Of a stretch of DNA of 64,000 nucleotides, positions 22,652 through 35,300 are shown piece by piece. How positions within the stretch are numbered: position 1 is the stretch's first letter; each line of letters begins with the position of its first letter. Position numbers and translations under genes: made by a program. Under the pieces are notes generated by a model. That model made no database searches. It had not been told where the DNA came from and saw only the letters and a program-made list of their open reading frames with translations. Origin of the DNA: Cladosporium sp. IMV 00045 (taxonomy: Eukaryota > Ascomycota > Dothideomycetes > Cladosporiales > Cladosporiaceae); NCBI GenBank assembly GCA_001931905.2, contig MSJI02000866.1:68340-132339 (forward strand), in the 5' to 3' direction.

Positions 22652-23860
22652 ATGACGGTCGCGGCGGCATCATCAAATCCGCTTATATCGACAAAGCCCT
22701 CCGACACGCCTATCACCGTCCAACTTCATCCGCTCGTCCTGCTCACTGTCTCCGACTACATCACTCGACACACTCTCCGCCAGCAAGAAGGGCCAATCGT
22801 GGGCGCCATCTTCGGTCAGCAACATGGCCGCAACTACACACTCGAGCATGCTTTTGAATGCAAGATCTCAAATGGCGACAATGACACTCCACTCGACGGC
22901 GAATGGTTCACCAAGCGTCTAGATCAATACCGCGAGGTGCACAAGGCACCTGCACTCGACCTCGTCGCCATGTTCATGCCAGGATCTACAGATGGACCAC
23001 AACCTGCACATTTGCCAGCGTTGGCCCAGGCGCAGTCTCTAGGCAACGACAATATTATGCTTCTCATCTTCCAACTGGATATGGTGGACAAAATGGAGGG
23101 AGGCAAGCTGCCTCTGGGGCTCTATGAGCCTTACCAGGAGCAAGTGGGCGAGAAGACCGAGACACGTTTCCGCGAGCTCAACTTTGAGGTCGAGACTGGC
23201 GATGCGGAAATGATCGGAGTAGACTTTGTGGCAACAGGCGGCGGCAACGCTACGGCCGTTCCAGGCGTGCAGAGCCCGGCGGGTGCGGAACCAAGTTCGG
23301 CAGACAAGAAGGGCAAAGGCAAGGGCAAAACAAAGGAGGAGAAGGACGACACCGAAGCTGATGGACGTTCGACCTCGATACATGTGCTAAGTCGCGAGGA
23401 TGACGAGCTCATATCGTCGTTGACGGCCAAGGCAAACGCGATCAAGATGTTGAACCAACGCATCAATCTCATCCGCTCGTACTTGGCCTCGCTACCTGAG
23501 AGCTACCTGACGGATGCATCCTCTACCACGCTCCCGGCCGAGAACACCAACCATGCACTTCTTCGCAACATCAACGCTCTCATGTCACGCCTCCCCCTGC
23601 TCGCGCCACCAAGCGCAACCTCGGCAGAGTCTCCAGTCTCGTCCCTGGACCAAGCAGCTAGTCGTGAGCAGCAAGACGTGCACCTCACATCCCTTCTGGC
23701 CACATTGACACGCTCAGTGAGCGAGACCCAGTCCATGGCGTCGAAGTTTCACGCCGTGCAACGCGAACGCACAACCAAGGACCGGAGTGGCATGATGTAC
23801 GGTGCAAACCAGAGATTCAGCAATATGCAGGAGAGCATGATGGATTCGCGTGAGCTTTAG
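22652..23860 (+). CDS. csn6: COP9 signalosome subunit 6 (CSN6, MPN domain)
   Basis: ATG at 22652 is chosen because the N-terminal MPN domain begins right after it; the 32 codons upstream lack similarity. The 402-residue protein has an MPN domain at residues 20-170 (VQLHPLVLLTVSDYITRH, then EGPIVGAIFGQQHGR). It lacks the His-x-His...Asp metal site, as expected for the non-catalytic MPN subunit. A Lys/Gly-rich insert lies near residues 225-240, followed by the C-terminal helical part (INLIRSYLASLP) that packs into the CSN helical bundle. CSN removes NEDD8 from cullins; in filamentous fungi it controls development and secondary metabolism. The single exon is slightly longer than usual because of the insert. 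Confidence 0.9.
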   Translation: MTVAAASSNPLISTKPSDTPITVQLHPLVLLTVSDYITRHTLRQQEGPIVGAIFGQQHGRNYTLEHAFECKISNGDNDTPLDGEWFTKRLDQYREVHKAPALDLVAMFMPGSTDGPQPAHLPALAQAQSLGNDNIMLLIFQLDMVDKMEGGKLPLGLYEPYQEQVGEKTETRFRELNFEVETGDAEMIGVDFVATGGGNATAVPGVQSPAGAEPSSADKKGKGKGKTKEEKDDTEADGRSTSIHVLSREDDELISSLTAKANAIKMLNQRINLIRSYLASLPESYLTDASSTTLPAENTNHALLRNINALMSRLPLLAPPSATSAESPVSSLDQAASREQQDVHLTSLLATLTRSVSETQSMASKFHAVQRERTTKDRSGMMYGANQRFSNMQESMMDSREL

Positions 23861-24769
23861 GGGAGCCACATGGAAGACGTCATGCGTGCTGCTACGCAGC
23901 AGTTCGGTCTCTAGCTGGAGGGACGAAGGGAAAGGGACATCAGTCATCGATGGAATATTTTTGAGTGGGAAAGGGAATGGCGTTCTGCTATACGATTGGG
24001 GCTTACGACTACCGCGAGCATTGCGAAGGCGTCACAAAATATTTGCTTGAACGGGTAACGATGGTGCTTATTAGTCTGGGAGGAAAACCGGTGATAGAGA
24101 TTAGCTCTGCACGGCATAGGCAGAGTATCATGGCTGCAACAGAATTCGCATGAGATATGAACAACCTCCAACCTCAATTTAATCACAAAAGATTAGAAAC
24201 CTCAAAAATATTCGAGACTTCTTTGTACCGCCTGATCGTACCTCAACGTCTTATAAATGCCTCGGAGGAGTGGCGGAATCAGCCAAGCGACTGCTCCTCG
24301 GTGCGTACGTACGCCGCCACACAAGCGCCCTTGTTAGCTCGAATTGTCTGCAAGATGTGTGCTGCCTGGTGTATCAAGGCAATCCGAACGTGAATGAATC
24401 CAAGCAAACGATCCGATTGACACACGATTAATGCTTCTTTCTCACCAGCAATTTGCGACGACCCTTCATCATCATCATCACCCATCATCACAGACGCTTT
24501 GGCCCCAGTTTCTTCTCCAGCCATCAGTTGCGTCAGCCCGCATCCCCAGAGCGAGAGAAGGCCTGTGCCCGCCGACGCCGCCGCTTGACGAGCCACCACC
24601 GCACGTCAGGTATCAGCGGGAGGGCACCTTGCAATTCCCTTAGGACAAGAACGAGACATCCACGACTGCAGACTCGACCTCCCAGACTCTCAGTCTGTCT
24701 TCTTCCACCCACTACGCCGCCTTTCACCTCTGCGCGCATTAGCAGCAGCCGCAGCAGCGACCACCCACC
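23861..24769. other. Intergenic, epsin promoter
   Basis: This is the 3' flank of CSN6 and the upstream region of the epsin gene. It contains a short CATCAT microsatellite at about 24467-24490 and CT-rich stretches close to the epsin start, as is common in fungal promoters. No gene recognised. Confidence 0.4.
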
Positions 24770-26620
24770 ATGTCGCAAGTCCTCCGTAGCGTGAAGAACG
24801 TCACCAAGGGCTATTCCTCCGTCCAGGTCAAGGTCCGCAATGGTACGTCTGCTCCTAATACTCTGGCAACATGCGCAAGCAACGTGACAACTGACAATGG
24901 CTACCAGCTACCTCCAACGATCCGTGGGGCCCGACGGGCACGGATATGGCCGACATTGCACGCATCACCTTCAACAGCAGTACCGACTTCTACGAGGTCA
25001 TGGACATGCTTGACAAACGCCTCAACGACAAGGGCAAGAACTGGCGACACGTCCTCAAGAGTTTGAAGGTTCTGGACTACTGTTTGCACGAGGGTAGCGA
25101 GCTGGTCGTCACCTGGGCCCGCAAGAACGTCTACATCATTAAGACTCTGAGAGAGTTCATATACCTGGATGAGGAGGGTCGCGATGTCGGCGCGAGTAGT
25201 ATGTCACAGTCGAACCTACAAATTATTCTCTGGCTAACACAGTACAGTCCGACACTCCGCCAAGGAGCTCACCTCGCTTGTCATGGACGAAGAGCGTCTC
25301 CGCACAGAGCGCGCAAACCGTGGCTCATGGAAGTCGCGCGTCACCGGGCTCGAAGATATGGGCGCGATGGGCGGCTACCAGGGCGAGCCCTCGACCCCGC
25401 AGAGAGAGAGGCGCCAACGCAACAGCGACAACGATGACAACGACCTCGAATACCGCCTGGCGCTTGAGGCAAGCAAGAACGAAGCCGACGAGGCCGCGAA
25501 AAGAAGGCCGCAAGGCAACGAGGATAACGACGACGATCTTGCAAAGGCACTCAAACTCAGCAGAGAGGAGGAAGAGCTGCGCAAGCGCGAGCAAGACGAC
25601 CAGCAACAGGCCAACTTGCTTTTCGACGATACTCCGGCACAGGCTGCCCAGCCTACTGGCTTCAATCAAGGCTACCAACAGCAGGCTGCAGTCGACTGGT
25701 TCGGTAACCCTGTGCAGCAACAGCAACCGCAGCAGACTGGTTTCTTGAACAATGCGTACAACCAGCCCACAGGATTGCAGCCTCAGCAGACTGGCTTCCA
25801 GAACGGATACGGTGGCTATGGATTCCAGCAACAGCAGCCTCAACAAACCGGCTTCGATGCCATGCAGCAACCTCAGGCTCAATTTATCCAGCCACAGAAT
25901 ACCTACAATCCATGGGCACAGCAAATGAATGGCTTTGGCCAACAGCAACAGCAGCAGCAACAGCAACCTATTCAAGAACAGCAGACCGCAACTCCGGGCT
26001 CCAACAACCCTTGGTCGACCCCTGCGCAAACCCAATCTCCGATCGGCGTTCAGCCAACCGGCAGCAACAACCCATTCGCTACCCACCGCCCACCTCAGTC
26101 CACCACTCCCAAGGCACCCACGCTTTCTTCACTTCAAGAACAGCAAACCGCCAACCAATTCAACCAGCGTCCCAATCCAATCGCGAACTTCACACCCTCT
26201 CCCGCCCCGCAACAGCAGAATGCGCCTCCCCTTCAGCAACACAACACTCAAGATCCGTATCAGTCTCGACTCAACGCCCTCCTGGCCTCTGGCGAAGGTC
26301 AAGACACCTTCGGCAACGTTGGCGACATGCGTCTCCCCGCTCAGCACACTGCGCCCGGCACTTTCGTCAACTCAGCCGGCGCTGGCTCCATGGGCCGTCT
26401 CGAAGCAGCAAAGACAGGCAACAACCCATTCTTCAACCAAGGCGGCCAGCAGCCCTTGCAAGGCCAATACACCGGCATGCCACCTACACAATTTCCAGCG
26501 CAGACTGGCATGGGAGGCTTCGGCGCGCCTCAGAACAACAATCCTTTCGGTCCCAGGCCTGGACAACAGGGTCAGCAGCAACAACAGCAGCAGGGCGGTG
26601 GTAGCTTGATCGATCTGTAG
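24770..26620 (+). CDS. Epsin (Ent1/Ent2-like), ENTH domain
   Basis: Exons 24770-24842, 24908-25198 and 25248-26620 give 578 residues; the introns are 65 and 49 nt. Residues 1-145 form the ENTH domain (VLRSVKNVTKGYSSVQVKVR, then SNDPWGP, LKVLDYCLHEGSE and IRHSAKEL), which binds PIP2 and bends membrane. Two ubiquitin-interacting motifs follow (LEYRLALEASKNE and DLAKALKLSREEE). The remainder is Gln/Pro-rich with repeated (P/Q)QTGF motifs, three NPF motifs (NNPFATH, NNPFFNQ, NNPFGPR) that bind EH-domain proteins, and a C-terminal clathrin box (LIDL). All parts of an endocytic adaptor for ubiquitinated cargo are present. CAG/CAA runs make the region prone to length variation. Confidence 0.95.
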
Positions 26621-27046
26621 ATTGGCGAGAGCAAAAAAGTCGAGACATTACTTTGAAAAGCGAAAGATGGAATTATGTTTCTATCCTCGGAGAAAGAACG
26701 AAGTATTTTGATGGTTTGTTTGAAGTTTTGGTGACGGCATATGCTTGGTTCGATGAAGTGTTTACGGGGTCGAGCAATGGTAAATAGCGTGTCGAATTGA
26801 TACCCTTGTTTTCTTGTGCGTTCTGTGTGTCTATCACAGGTATTCTTTGCGTGTATGATCATGTTCAAGTAGTGTTGTGACAGTGTGAACGAAGCTCTAG
26901 ATCTCCATCGCTTCCCCCACATTCTAGCGCCACTTCACATGAAAGCCGATCCGCCACGTCGCTCATCTACAAAACATTGCTAGCTAGCTTGTCCACGCGA
27001 CACTTCCTCCTCTCACACTCTACTTCACACTCTACAACCTTGCAAA
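26621..27046. other. Intergenic
   Basis: Epsin 3' flank and thioredoxin-gene promoter. Nothing further recognised. Confidence 0.4.
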
Positions 27047-27747
27047 ATGGCCTCCAAAGTCACCTCAGTAACATCAACCGCCCACTTCCGCACCATCACC
27101 TCCTCCTCAACCTACACCGTCGTCGACTTCTACGCCGACTGGTGCGGGCCCTGCAAGGTCATCTCTCCCGTCTTCGAGCAACTCGCCAACGCAGAAAGCA
27201 AACCGGGCAAAATCGTCTTCGCCAAAGTCGACGTCGACGCCCAGCGCGAGATCGCCGGCAACTATGGAGTCTCTGCGTACGTTCCGCTGCACCTCTCCCA
27301 ATCTCACCGAACATCCTCTCGACACCTCGCTGACACCACACCAGCATGCCCACCTTCCTAATCCTCAAAGGCACGCACGTGCAACAAACCATCCGCGGCG
27401 CCAATGCCACCGCCCTGCGCACCGCCGTTCTCTCCGCCGCCGCCGACGCCGCCAAGGGCGGTTCCGCCTCCGGCGCTTTCTTCTCCGGCAAAGGCCAGAC
27501 CCTCGGATCCGGTTCCACACCCTCCGCAAGAGCCTCAGGTGGCCCGAATATCCCCAATCTCGGCGCTGCGGTCAGCAGTCCGGCGAGTTTCAGTCAGGGC
27601 AGTGGGCTGCCGCAGACGGTGGTGAGGTTTCTCGGTCTATATTTGACTACGCTTTTTAGCACGGAGCCTGCGGCGGCGGCGGAGCAGAGTGCTTTTCGTG
27701 TGCAGAAGGGGAGTGGCGTTGGGGGGAGGGTGAGGACTGTGGGTTGA
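27047..27747 (+). CDS. Thioredoxin-domain protein with C-terminal extension
   Basis: Exons 27047-27276 and 27345-27747 (68-nt intron GTACGT...ACCAG) encode 210 residues. Residues 5-105 are a thioredoxin fold with the active site WCGPCK, the VDVDAQ strand, and the cis-proline MPTF, which is made across the splice junction. A Gly/Ser/Ala-rich linker follows, then a short hydrophobic segment (VVRFLGLYLTTLF) near residue 180 and a basic tail. Classical fungal thioredoxins stop near 105-110 residues, so the tail is an addition. The hydrophobic segment could anchor the protein to a membrane. No presequence is apparent. It converges with the methyltransferase gene. Confidence 0.85.
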
Positions 27748-28191
27748 TTGGGTTGTTGGTTTGGTTTGGTTTCAAAAGGCGTTTTTCTGTAATACCACTT
27801 TTATACTTTATCTTCTTGGGAGGGGGATGTTTTGGATGAGGGTAGGGTGGGCTGGTGAAGCCAGGCTCCAGCTGCGATAGCCCGTATAATCTAAGTCGAG
27901 GCGATATGCCTGATGTTCTAGTGTGGGACACGAGCACAATGGTTCACTTGACCGTTAACGAGCCAAGTGGCTCCTCAAGCGCAGCATGCACGCCTGCACC
28001 ATCATCACCTAACCATATCCTAATTCCATTTTCAGGCTAGGATCTAAATGACCAACTGAAATGTCATTTTCTACTCATAGAAGCCGCTGAAGTGTAGAGC
28101 AGTAGTCTCCATGCTCAGAACATCCACATCGTTGCACTCAACTCGAGAGGACTCGCCCTCTCTTGCGAAACCCTCCTCTCCTGCAACAACA
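27748..28191. other. Intergenic between convergent genes
   Basis: Shared 3' flanks; nothing recognised. Confidence 0.4.
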
Positions 28192-28962
28192 TCACTCCTT
28201 CCACCTCCAGCTACACCACTCATAAGGCGCCATCTCATCCCAACTAGCATCTCCCGTCGTCTGCCCCTCTTCCACACACTCCAGCCCCGCCGCCTCAAAC
28301 TTCTCCCACAAATCCCTAATAACGTCCAAATACGCCACGCGCAGCACATACGCCAGCACGAACCGCGACTCGCGGCCGGGCGCCATCCAAGTAGTGACCG
28401 TCTGGAGGAGCAGGTCCGGGTGCTCCTCGTCGTAGACAACGTCGGCGGCCAGGATGATGGGGAATCGGTGCGTTTCGGGCTTGAGATCGGGTAAGGGTCC
28501 TGCGCTCGGCTGGTGGAACGAGAGGGTTGAGGGTCGGATCCAGTCCAGAGAACCACAGTGGACTTTGGTATTCGAGGCGGCGAGAGCGGAGGCGTTGGCG
28601 CCGACAGTCGCTGCTGTGCCGGTGACGATGTTGGGCAGGTCCGTCAGGATCGCATTGCGTCTCCAGAGGAGCGCTGCTGTCAGGCCTACGAGTGCTGTGC
28701 CGGCGCCGAGTTCTAGGATGGGTGATCGGGGTGGCGTGGTTTGTTCTGAGGGGTTTGGTTTTCGATCATTCTCGGAGCTTGTTATTGCGAGGGCTTCAGA
28801 GACGTCGATTTTGTGCAGCTGGTTGGCCAGGATGAAAGATGCTCCCCATGTTGCTAAGGCGAGGTTGTCTGAAATGCTGTCTGTTGGCTCTAAGATGTTG
28901 ATGCCGATTTGTTCTGTGTCGCTTATTGAGACTCTTAATGTCTGTCCATGGCGGTCCGTCAT
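28192..28962 (-). CDS. Family-16 SAM-dependent methyltransferase (METTL21/EFM-like)
   Basis: Single exon of 256 residues from the ATG at 28962. The SAM-binding motif I is ILELGAGTALVGLTAA at about residue 85. The aspartate at the end of strand 2 is in AILTDLP, and the post-motif ILAADVVYDEEHP (near 175) has the Asp-x-x-Tyr signature of the Methyltransf_16 family. This family methylates lysines on translation factors or chaperones. The N-terminal LALATWGASFILANQL matches the usual capping helix before motif I. The exact substrate cannot be told; yeast EFM2, EFM3, EFM6 and EFM7 are candidate relatives. It is probably cytosolic. Confidence 0.82.
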   Translation of the reverse strand: MTDRHGQTLRVSISDTEQIGINILEPTDSISDNLALATWGASFILANQLHKIDVSEALAITSSENDRKPNPSEQTTPPRSPILELGAGTALVGLTAALLWRRNAILTDLPNIVTGTAATVGANASALAASNTKVHCGSLDWIRPSTLSFHQPSAGPLPDLKPETHRFPIILAADVVYDEEHPDLLLQTVTTWMAPGRESRFVLAYVLRVAYLDVIRDLWEKFEAAGLECVEEGQTTGDASWDEMAPYEWCSWRWKE

Positions 28963-30518
28963 GGCTGGAAATCTTCTGATATATTTGTTTTTATATGGAG
29001 TTGTCGTTCAATCGTTTGCTTGTATTGTGAACCGTCAATACTTGGGAAAATTTCCTGTCGCCGCGCATGGAAAAGGAAAATCTCTTAGCGCTTTCGATAT
29101 TTTTATATGCAGACTGGATCTGTTGTCACAAGAACACCTACCTTGTTACAAATGCTGAAAATTAAGAATAAATTTGATTCTCGATCAACAACCTACAACC
29201 TGATTGATCTTAGCAATATCCAAACAAAATTGTCATACACAACTTCTCGATGAACTCTGTTGACGACCATCGATCCCCACACCAAATTCCGGTCCCTCTC
29301 AGATTTCAGTGCCGTAGGATCGAGGAGCGTATTGGATGTTTTGTGGATGCACCACAGCATAGAAGAATATCGTAATACAACATCTTGTACCACAATTCCT
29401 TGGTTCAAAAAACAATACCAAGACCCAGCAACTCAGATATGGCGTCAGGTTCAGCGCCACCTCACGTTTATGTAACAATCAATACCAAGCCACCGAGAAG
29501 AGAATCCTCACGTGAATTTAGAGCCTAATAATGCTCAGCTACTCTTCAATATTCGCTCAAATAGCCTCGTCAGCCGCCTCAAACCTGCTCACAACACAGG
29601 TACAAAGGGAACGCAGAAGCCCTTCCTTGGCCGCTCAGCCGCCATGCAGCGATTCCCAAGACTCACGCCTCTTGCACGCCTCAGACCGCAAGCCTCTCTG
29701 CTATCCGAAAGGCACCCGACATCCTCGTCGCCAACCTACACCCATCCACGAGAATGTCGCATTCGAACATCTCCGCGCAATCGCTTCTCATCAAACCATG
29801 AAAGCCACCATTCCCATCCCCGATACTTGCAGATTTCAGGCGCCCCAAGCCCTCCCACCGTAACTTTGCCCCGAGGGCAGCGTATGCGGCTCCCACATAA
29901 AAGTCTCTACCTATAATTGATCCACACCAGGGGCTCGCGCGCAAGATCGCAAGGGCAAGCTTTCTAGCCGCGCCTTGAGCTTGGACAAAAAAGCAGACTC
30001 CGAAAGGTCGCCTTTAGCGTCGTCCGTGCTCGGTTGTGGGAATCGCCCAACTCCACCATCCCCACACGGCAGAGGGATCGATCTAGTGGCTATGGTGCGA
30101 AAGCGTGCGTTTCTTGCTTTCGGACTCCGAAAAGAATTGGTAGGGCCTTTCTCAACGTGTTTTGGACAGGTTTGCCATGCGAGGCGACATGGGGAATGCT
30201 TGATCGTCGTGGGCGATTTGGAATTTGGAGGCTTAGTGAAGGTTTGAGGCAAATTGAACAAGGTTTGGAAGTTATGAGACGAGGATTTATTTGAGCGTTG
30301 AAACATTATACATGAATATGAAGTTATCCAAGAAGGCTTGAGCTGGAGGCAAGCCGCGTAAATCTCGTTGATAGAAAAGAAATGCCTAAATGATCAAATG
30401 CGCCGAGATATGCAGATGATTAGATTCAGAATGCTTGAATCCAAGAAAAAATACGAAATAATGCTGGTGCTGGCTGGAAGTGGCAATTGCCATCGCAGCC
30501 CATATGCAACGAAACAAT
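28963..30518. other. Intergenic, 1.5 kb
   Basis: AT-rich near the methyltransferase start (29000-29500). Overlapping open frames on both strands at 29530-29950 (up to 134 codons) have no recognisable domain and cannot be ranked. The rest is 3' flank of the laccase gene. Confidence 0.35.
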
Positions 30519-32377
30519 TTACAGACCAGAGTCATGCTTCTGGTAGAAAGCAGTCTTCGCATAGTTGTTCCAATTCGTGCAGGTCTCTTCGTACTCGCTC
30601 TGAGGCGGGAACGTGATCTGGTCGGGCGACTCGACGAATTGCATGCCGAGACCTTCGCTGATGTGCCATGCGATGTGGCAGTGGAGACTATTCGATGTGT
30701 TAGCAACTTGATCCACGTTTCGATTGAAGTACAATATCAACTTACAGCCAAGCACCTGGGTTGTTCGAAGGGAAGGCAATTGCCATCCAGCCGCCACCAG
30801 GGAGTGTGGCAGTGTCGCGACGAGGGGGTGTGGCCCAGTTCATGACGGCGGTGCTGGGGTCGTATGTTCCGCGTCCTTGGCCGATGACGAAGTAGTCGTG
30901 GCCGTGAAGATCTACCCATTTCGTTAGTATAGGAAGAATTCGATGTTTGGGAGACGGATTACATACGCATTGGGTGAGGAACTGGAGGCAGACCAGGAAC
31001 AGACTGGATGAGCCAGTAGTTCCACTTGCCCTCGCTGGTGGTGGGAACAACATTGAGCTCATTCGGATAGCTGGTGTTGCCATCCATGAGGTAGGTCAAA
31101 GTCGGCGTTTCCCACATGACATTGATCGAAGACGTGTTGATTGCCCAGACAGTGACGGTGTCACCGTTCGGGTACAGCTTGGCACGAGTGAAGTTGACGT
31201 TCATGGGCCTGCTGGTGAAAGTGTCTGAAGGGACAGGCTGCTTCCAGTAGGGTGCGAGGTTGGTGGGCTCCGTGCATGTGGACGGCTGGGAGTAGGCGTT
31301 GCTAGTTGGCGTTCCAGAAGTCACCGAGTCGTAAGACCAGATGGCGAGAGCGTTGTTCTTGTTGGCGCTCAAGCAGTCCGTTGCGACATTCGCGCGGAAC
31401 CAGTAGTTTCCGGCGGTCTGGTTGGCGTTGATCACCACGTCGTATCGCTGACCAATGGCAAGCAGGACCCAATTGGTGTAGTATGGCTTGATCGGAATGA
31501 AGTCAGAAGTCATGACTTGCATCTGGTGGTTATCGAGTGAGACGCGAATGTTGTTGTCGACAGAGATGTTGATAAGCCTGAGGCGGTACTTCTTGCCCTT
31601 TTTGATGGTGACCTGGTTGTACGATCCGCCACCCTTGGCGTTCTTGTTGGTGCCATTGATGAGAATGTTGTCTCCCGAAGGTGGCGGTCTCTGATTTTGA
31701 AGGTTCTGCAGAGTGATCGCATCGATCTGGAATGCAGTCTGGTAGTACCAGTCGTTCAGCATGTAAGGGCCAAGATCGATATCATAGTTGGCTGAAGCTG
31801 GGCCATCGAAGACCATGGGACCAACAATGCCGTCACCGTATTGTGAGGAGAAGTGGGCGTGGTACCATGAAGTACCGAACTGAGTGGCCTGGAAGCGGTA
31901 GGTCTTGGAATCACCTGGAGCGAGAGGGCATTCTGTGATGCCGTTCACGCCATCGGAGCCAACGCTGTGGTATTGACGAACACCGTGCCAGTGCATGGAG
32001 GTGCCGTTATCCTGCATCTTATTGTGGACGTTTATGACCACATTGTCGCCCCATTCTGCCCTGATGGTCGGGCCAGGGTATTGGCCATTGATCTTCAAGC
32101 AAAGCTTGTCGCCGTTGCCGTCAGGATTGCAAGTGGAGTTGGTGATCGTGAGGTCGTAGGTGACAGTGTTGCCGGTCGTGGGAAATTTTTGATCGAAATC
32201 GGTGGCAATGCTGTAACCATTCTTCCAGCATGCGCGACTGAAAGGACCATTTGTGCAAGCAGAGTCCTTAGTCTGTCTTTCCTGTAGGCTGTGCTCTGGA
32301 ATGGCTGGGACTGCGGCAGCAGATGCCAAAGAGGTCAACGCCAACAGGCAGTTGCCTGCAAAGTGTGCGAACCTCAT
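30519..32377 (-). CDS. Ascomycete laccase (multicopper oxidase), secreted
   Basis: Exons 32377-30967, 30911-30746 and 30687-30519 give 581 residues. A signal peptide (MRFAHFAGNCLLALTSLASA) is followed by a short propeptide. All four copper-ligand motifs are intact: HWHG near residue 130, WYHAH near 172, HPMHLHG rebuilt across intron 1, and HCHIAWH just after intron 2. The C-terminus ends in DSGL, the plug typical of ascomycete laccases, which is normally processed. Several Asn-x-Ser/Thr glycosylation sites are visible. It oxidises phenols with reduction of oxygen to water at the type-1 and trinuclear copper sites. In fungi such enzymes act in pigment polymerisation, lignin or phenolic detoxification. 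Both introns are under 60 nt. Confidence 0.95.
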
Positions 32378-35300
32378 GGTGTCGAGACAAGACTTCCAAG
32401 TTTGATGCTAAGAGTGAGACAAGACAAGAAGAAACGAGCCGGTACAAGGTGGTAACGATGTGACCCACTCTTGGAAAGAGATTTACAAGACCTTGGATTT
32501 CTTGTAACGGCGTGGCAGGATTGCTGGTGATATATGTACGATCACCCTTGACGATCCACGGCCACCTTCAACATGGACAATACTTCGGGGCTAATGCGAG
32601 CCGCATTCGAAAGTTGGTGCTCGGGGCGACATCCTCCTCGATGGGCCGAGCTCATCCACATTCGGGTGGTCGTAGCCCCATAGGCGTTTGGATGTTTCGG
32701 CCAGTGTGAGGGTCTAGCGTGCGATCGTCGTCTGGCTGCCATGTGTTGCTCACCAAGTCGTGCAGGGGTAAACTATAGATTGAACCGTGGTCTTGCTTGG
32801 CTGTGTTCTCTGGATTTCGTGCCGCGACGCTATCGATTCTTGTTTGGGACAGACTCTCGCCTTACAATAGATCAGATTGGAGCAATTCGAAGTCATGACG
32901 ACAAGGATAGGCTTTCGCCTTCAATTGCGGCTGAGGCTGTCTGGATGCAAGGGGACGAGACCAGAAAGTTAGTACACGAGGGAGGTAGAGAACAACTTCG
33001 CGGATGAGGCTGACCGCAGCCACTTGGACCGCCCTCCATGTGAATGAGCCCATGTGGAGTTTGTTGTGGAAAGTCCAAGTGCACCAGTGGAAAGCATGCA
33101 ACCCTCAACAACTGCGAATCATGCCACCGCCGAATGTCATGCCAGTGTTTGTTATTGCATGAGATCAGCGGCATACTCACACTCTAGCGCAAAGTTCCCG
33201 CCTCAGCCGTGTTCTCAATTTAGCAAACGCCACACCCGACCAGGTCATTGGGGTGAGCTAGGGCTAGGGGCTACGCCTCCGCGAGATCCATACTGGTCTC
33301 TATACAATGGGCGATCCCAAGATCTTCTGGGCCGTTCAGATCCTATCTGTGCACTGGCCCTTACCAGCAGCCGATACAACGGTATATCGCGTGGGTGAAC
33401 CGTCTCTTCAGTCTCTTCGTACATGGCGACCTTGGGTGTCACAACATGGTTCTGATCGGACATTACTTTCAAGTATCATGTACGTACCTGTACGTTTAAA
33501 TGCCTCGCTTGCAGATTGTAGGGCTGCCAGCTGCGTGATGAGAGGCTGCTTAGCATCACGCGGACGGACCGCCATAGCTGTACCTTTCTGGAATTGAAGA
33601 CTATGGCTGCTTACAATGCTTTTCCAGCATACATACTCCTAAGCGCTACTGTACGAATGTTCAGTCTCGGTGACGTCCGGAGAATATCTGCGACCAGACA
33701 GCGAGTGGATCACCAGACAGGGCGTCTGCGAAGAAAACCGCCTTGGTTCAGCCTCGAGCGAGGTGTAACGAGGAGCTCAGTAAGACCATTCGCATGGGAC
33801 ATCCCTGAGCACTGCTGAAAGCATAGATAGTTCATCTGAGTTTTTGTGAGATACCAGGTACCAACCAGGATTCGCATCACACCTTAGACCTGTTGCTGGT
33901 AGCCCCTATGTTATTGGAGGGAGGGTAGATTTTGTCCTATTTGATGGCTTAGCTGTCTGTGCAATTCAGAATGTATGCTGCTGCGCCGTGCATAGCTCTT
34001 GACCTCAGCCCTGTGGTTGTTTTTGTCCCAGCAGGCGAGTTGACTTTCCAGCGCGCCATGGTTCGCGCTGCTTCTCGCATTTTGCTATGCACGTCATGCA
34101 CAGCGCTGCAGCAGTCAACGGCGAGGTGCAGCTGACTTGCGGTCTTTGAGTCCGCAAGGCTACGATTTCATCTATCGATGCCCAATACTTGGAAATTGCT
34201 GTTGACTGCATATTTCGTGAGGTGGCCAGCACCAGTCTAGCCAGCTCAGGAAGGACATTATTGTTGTCTTCAGCGGGCGAGAGGCGAGACAGGCTCCCCG
34301 CAGTGAAGTCCGTCGAAGTCGCGGGATTTTGATTGCTTGCCGAGGTGGGTGCTATCCCGTCCCTGCAACCTGGTCTTTCATGATCTTGTTGTCTCTTACA
34401 TAACACTGTGACAGAATCACAGTAACCCCATACAGAGACATACGTTCTGGCCAATACCCCTGACGATTCCATGGGAACACGGGATCCACTCTGGCATGGC
34501 AGTTGGATCCGGTGAAGAATTCTACATGCGAGAAGGATTGTCAGCCTGCAGATACGTGCAGATATCCTACCCCCTGCCATATTTGGAAAGGTCTTCGTTA
34601 CATCGATCGCGTGGCCGACAACCCGTCAGCCGCGCGCTCACCCGGTCACTGGCGGCAAGGCGGTAAGTAAGGTGATGTGGCGGCCATGAGACGTTCCCTT
34701 ATTGAAACGACAAGCGAAATGCATGCGCCTTGCAATACGTGAATGGCCAAGATATCAGGCCAGCAACTACTTTACAAAACAAGCCATATCATCGAAAATA
34801 CTGAAACGCGCCTCTCTTGGCCTGCTTTTCAATAGGAGGAATCTTCCGCCTCGCGTTGCCTTAGCGCGTGTTCATGCCTATTCTTGACCTCACTTCTGCA
34901 AGCCGGGCAATTTGCATCGTTATACTTCGATGACGCTCATGTATCCTTGCTCGAGCTCTGCTATATGCAGGTGTGTGGCGTGACGAAGGATGGAGGTCAT
35001 TGATTTTCGGGTCGTATACGAAAAGCATACGATGATTCCGGGGCGGTTTCCGGCGCAAGTATTTGCCCTCAGTCCCCGCCTAGGTTTGGAGGCGTCGTAT
35101 TGACAGGCAAGAATCCAGGTTATGGTCTGGGCCGTGTCTAACAATGGCCTCTCGTGCAGTACAACGGCTGAACTCTTCGAATCCTGTTCGCGAAGCCTTC
35201 ACAAAGCCCTGTCCTGGATAGTGTGCATACATTCGCTTCTGTAAATTGCTACCAGGCAGTAGCGCCAAAGTGTTTGTCAATCTCAGCCAGTTTTAGAGTT

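Noticed and set aside
24265..24310. GTGGCGGAATCAGCCAAGCG looked like the 5' part of a tRNA-Leu/Ser
   Set aside because: No T arm or matching acceptor strand follows.
25325..26086. 253-codon minus-strand frame within epsin
   Set aside because: Leu-rich antisense of CAG/CAA repeats.
29512..29944. Overlapping plus and minus frames of up to 134 codons
   Set aside because: Both strands are equally open and neither shows a motif.
34005..34580. 191-codon minus-strand frame in the laccase upstream region
   Set aside because: Some protein-like stretches, but no domain, no splice signals and no neighbour context.
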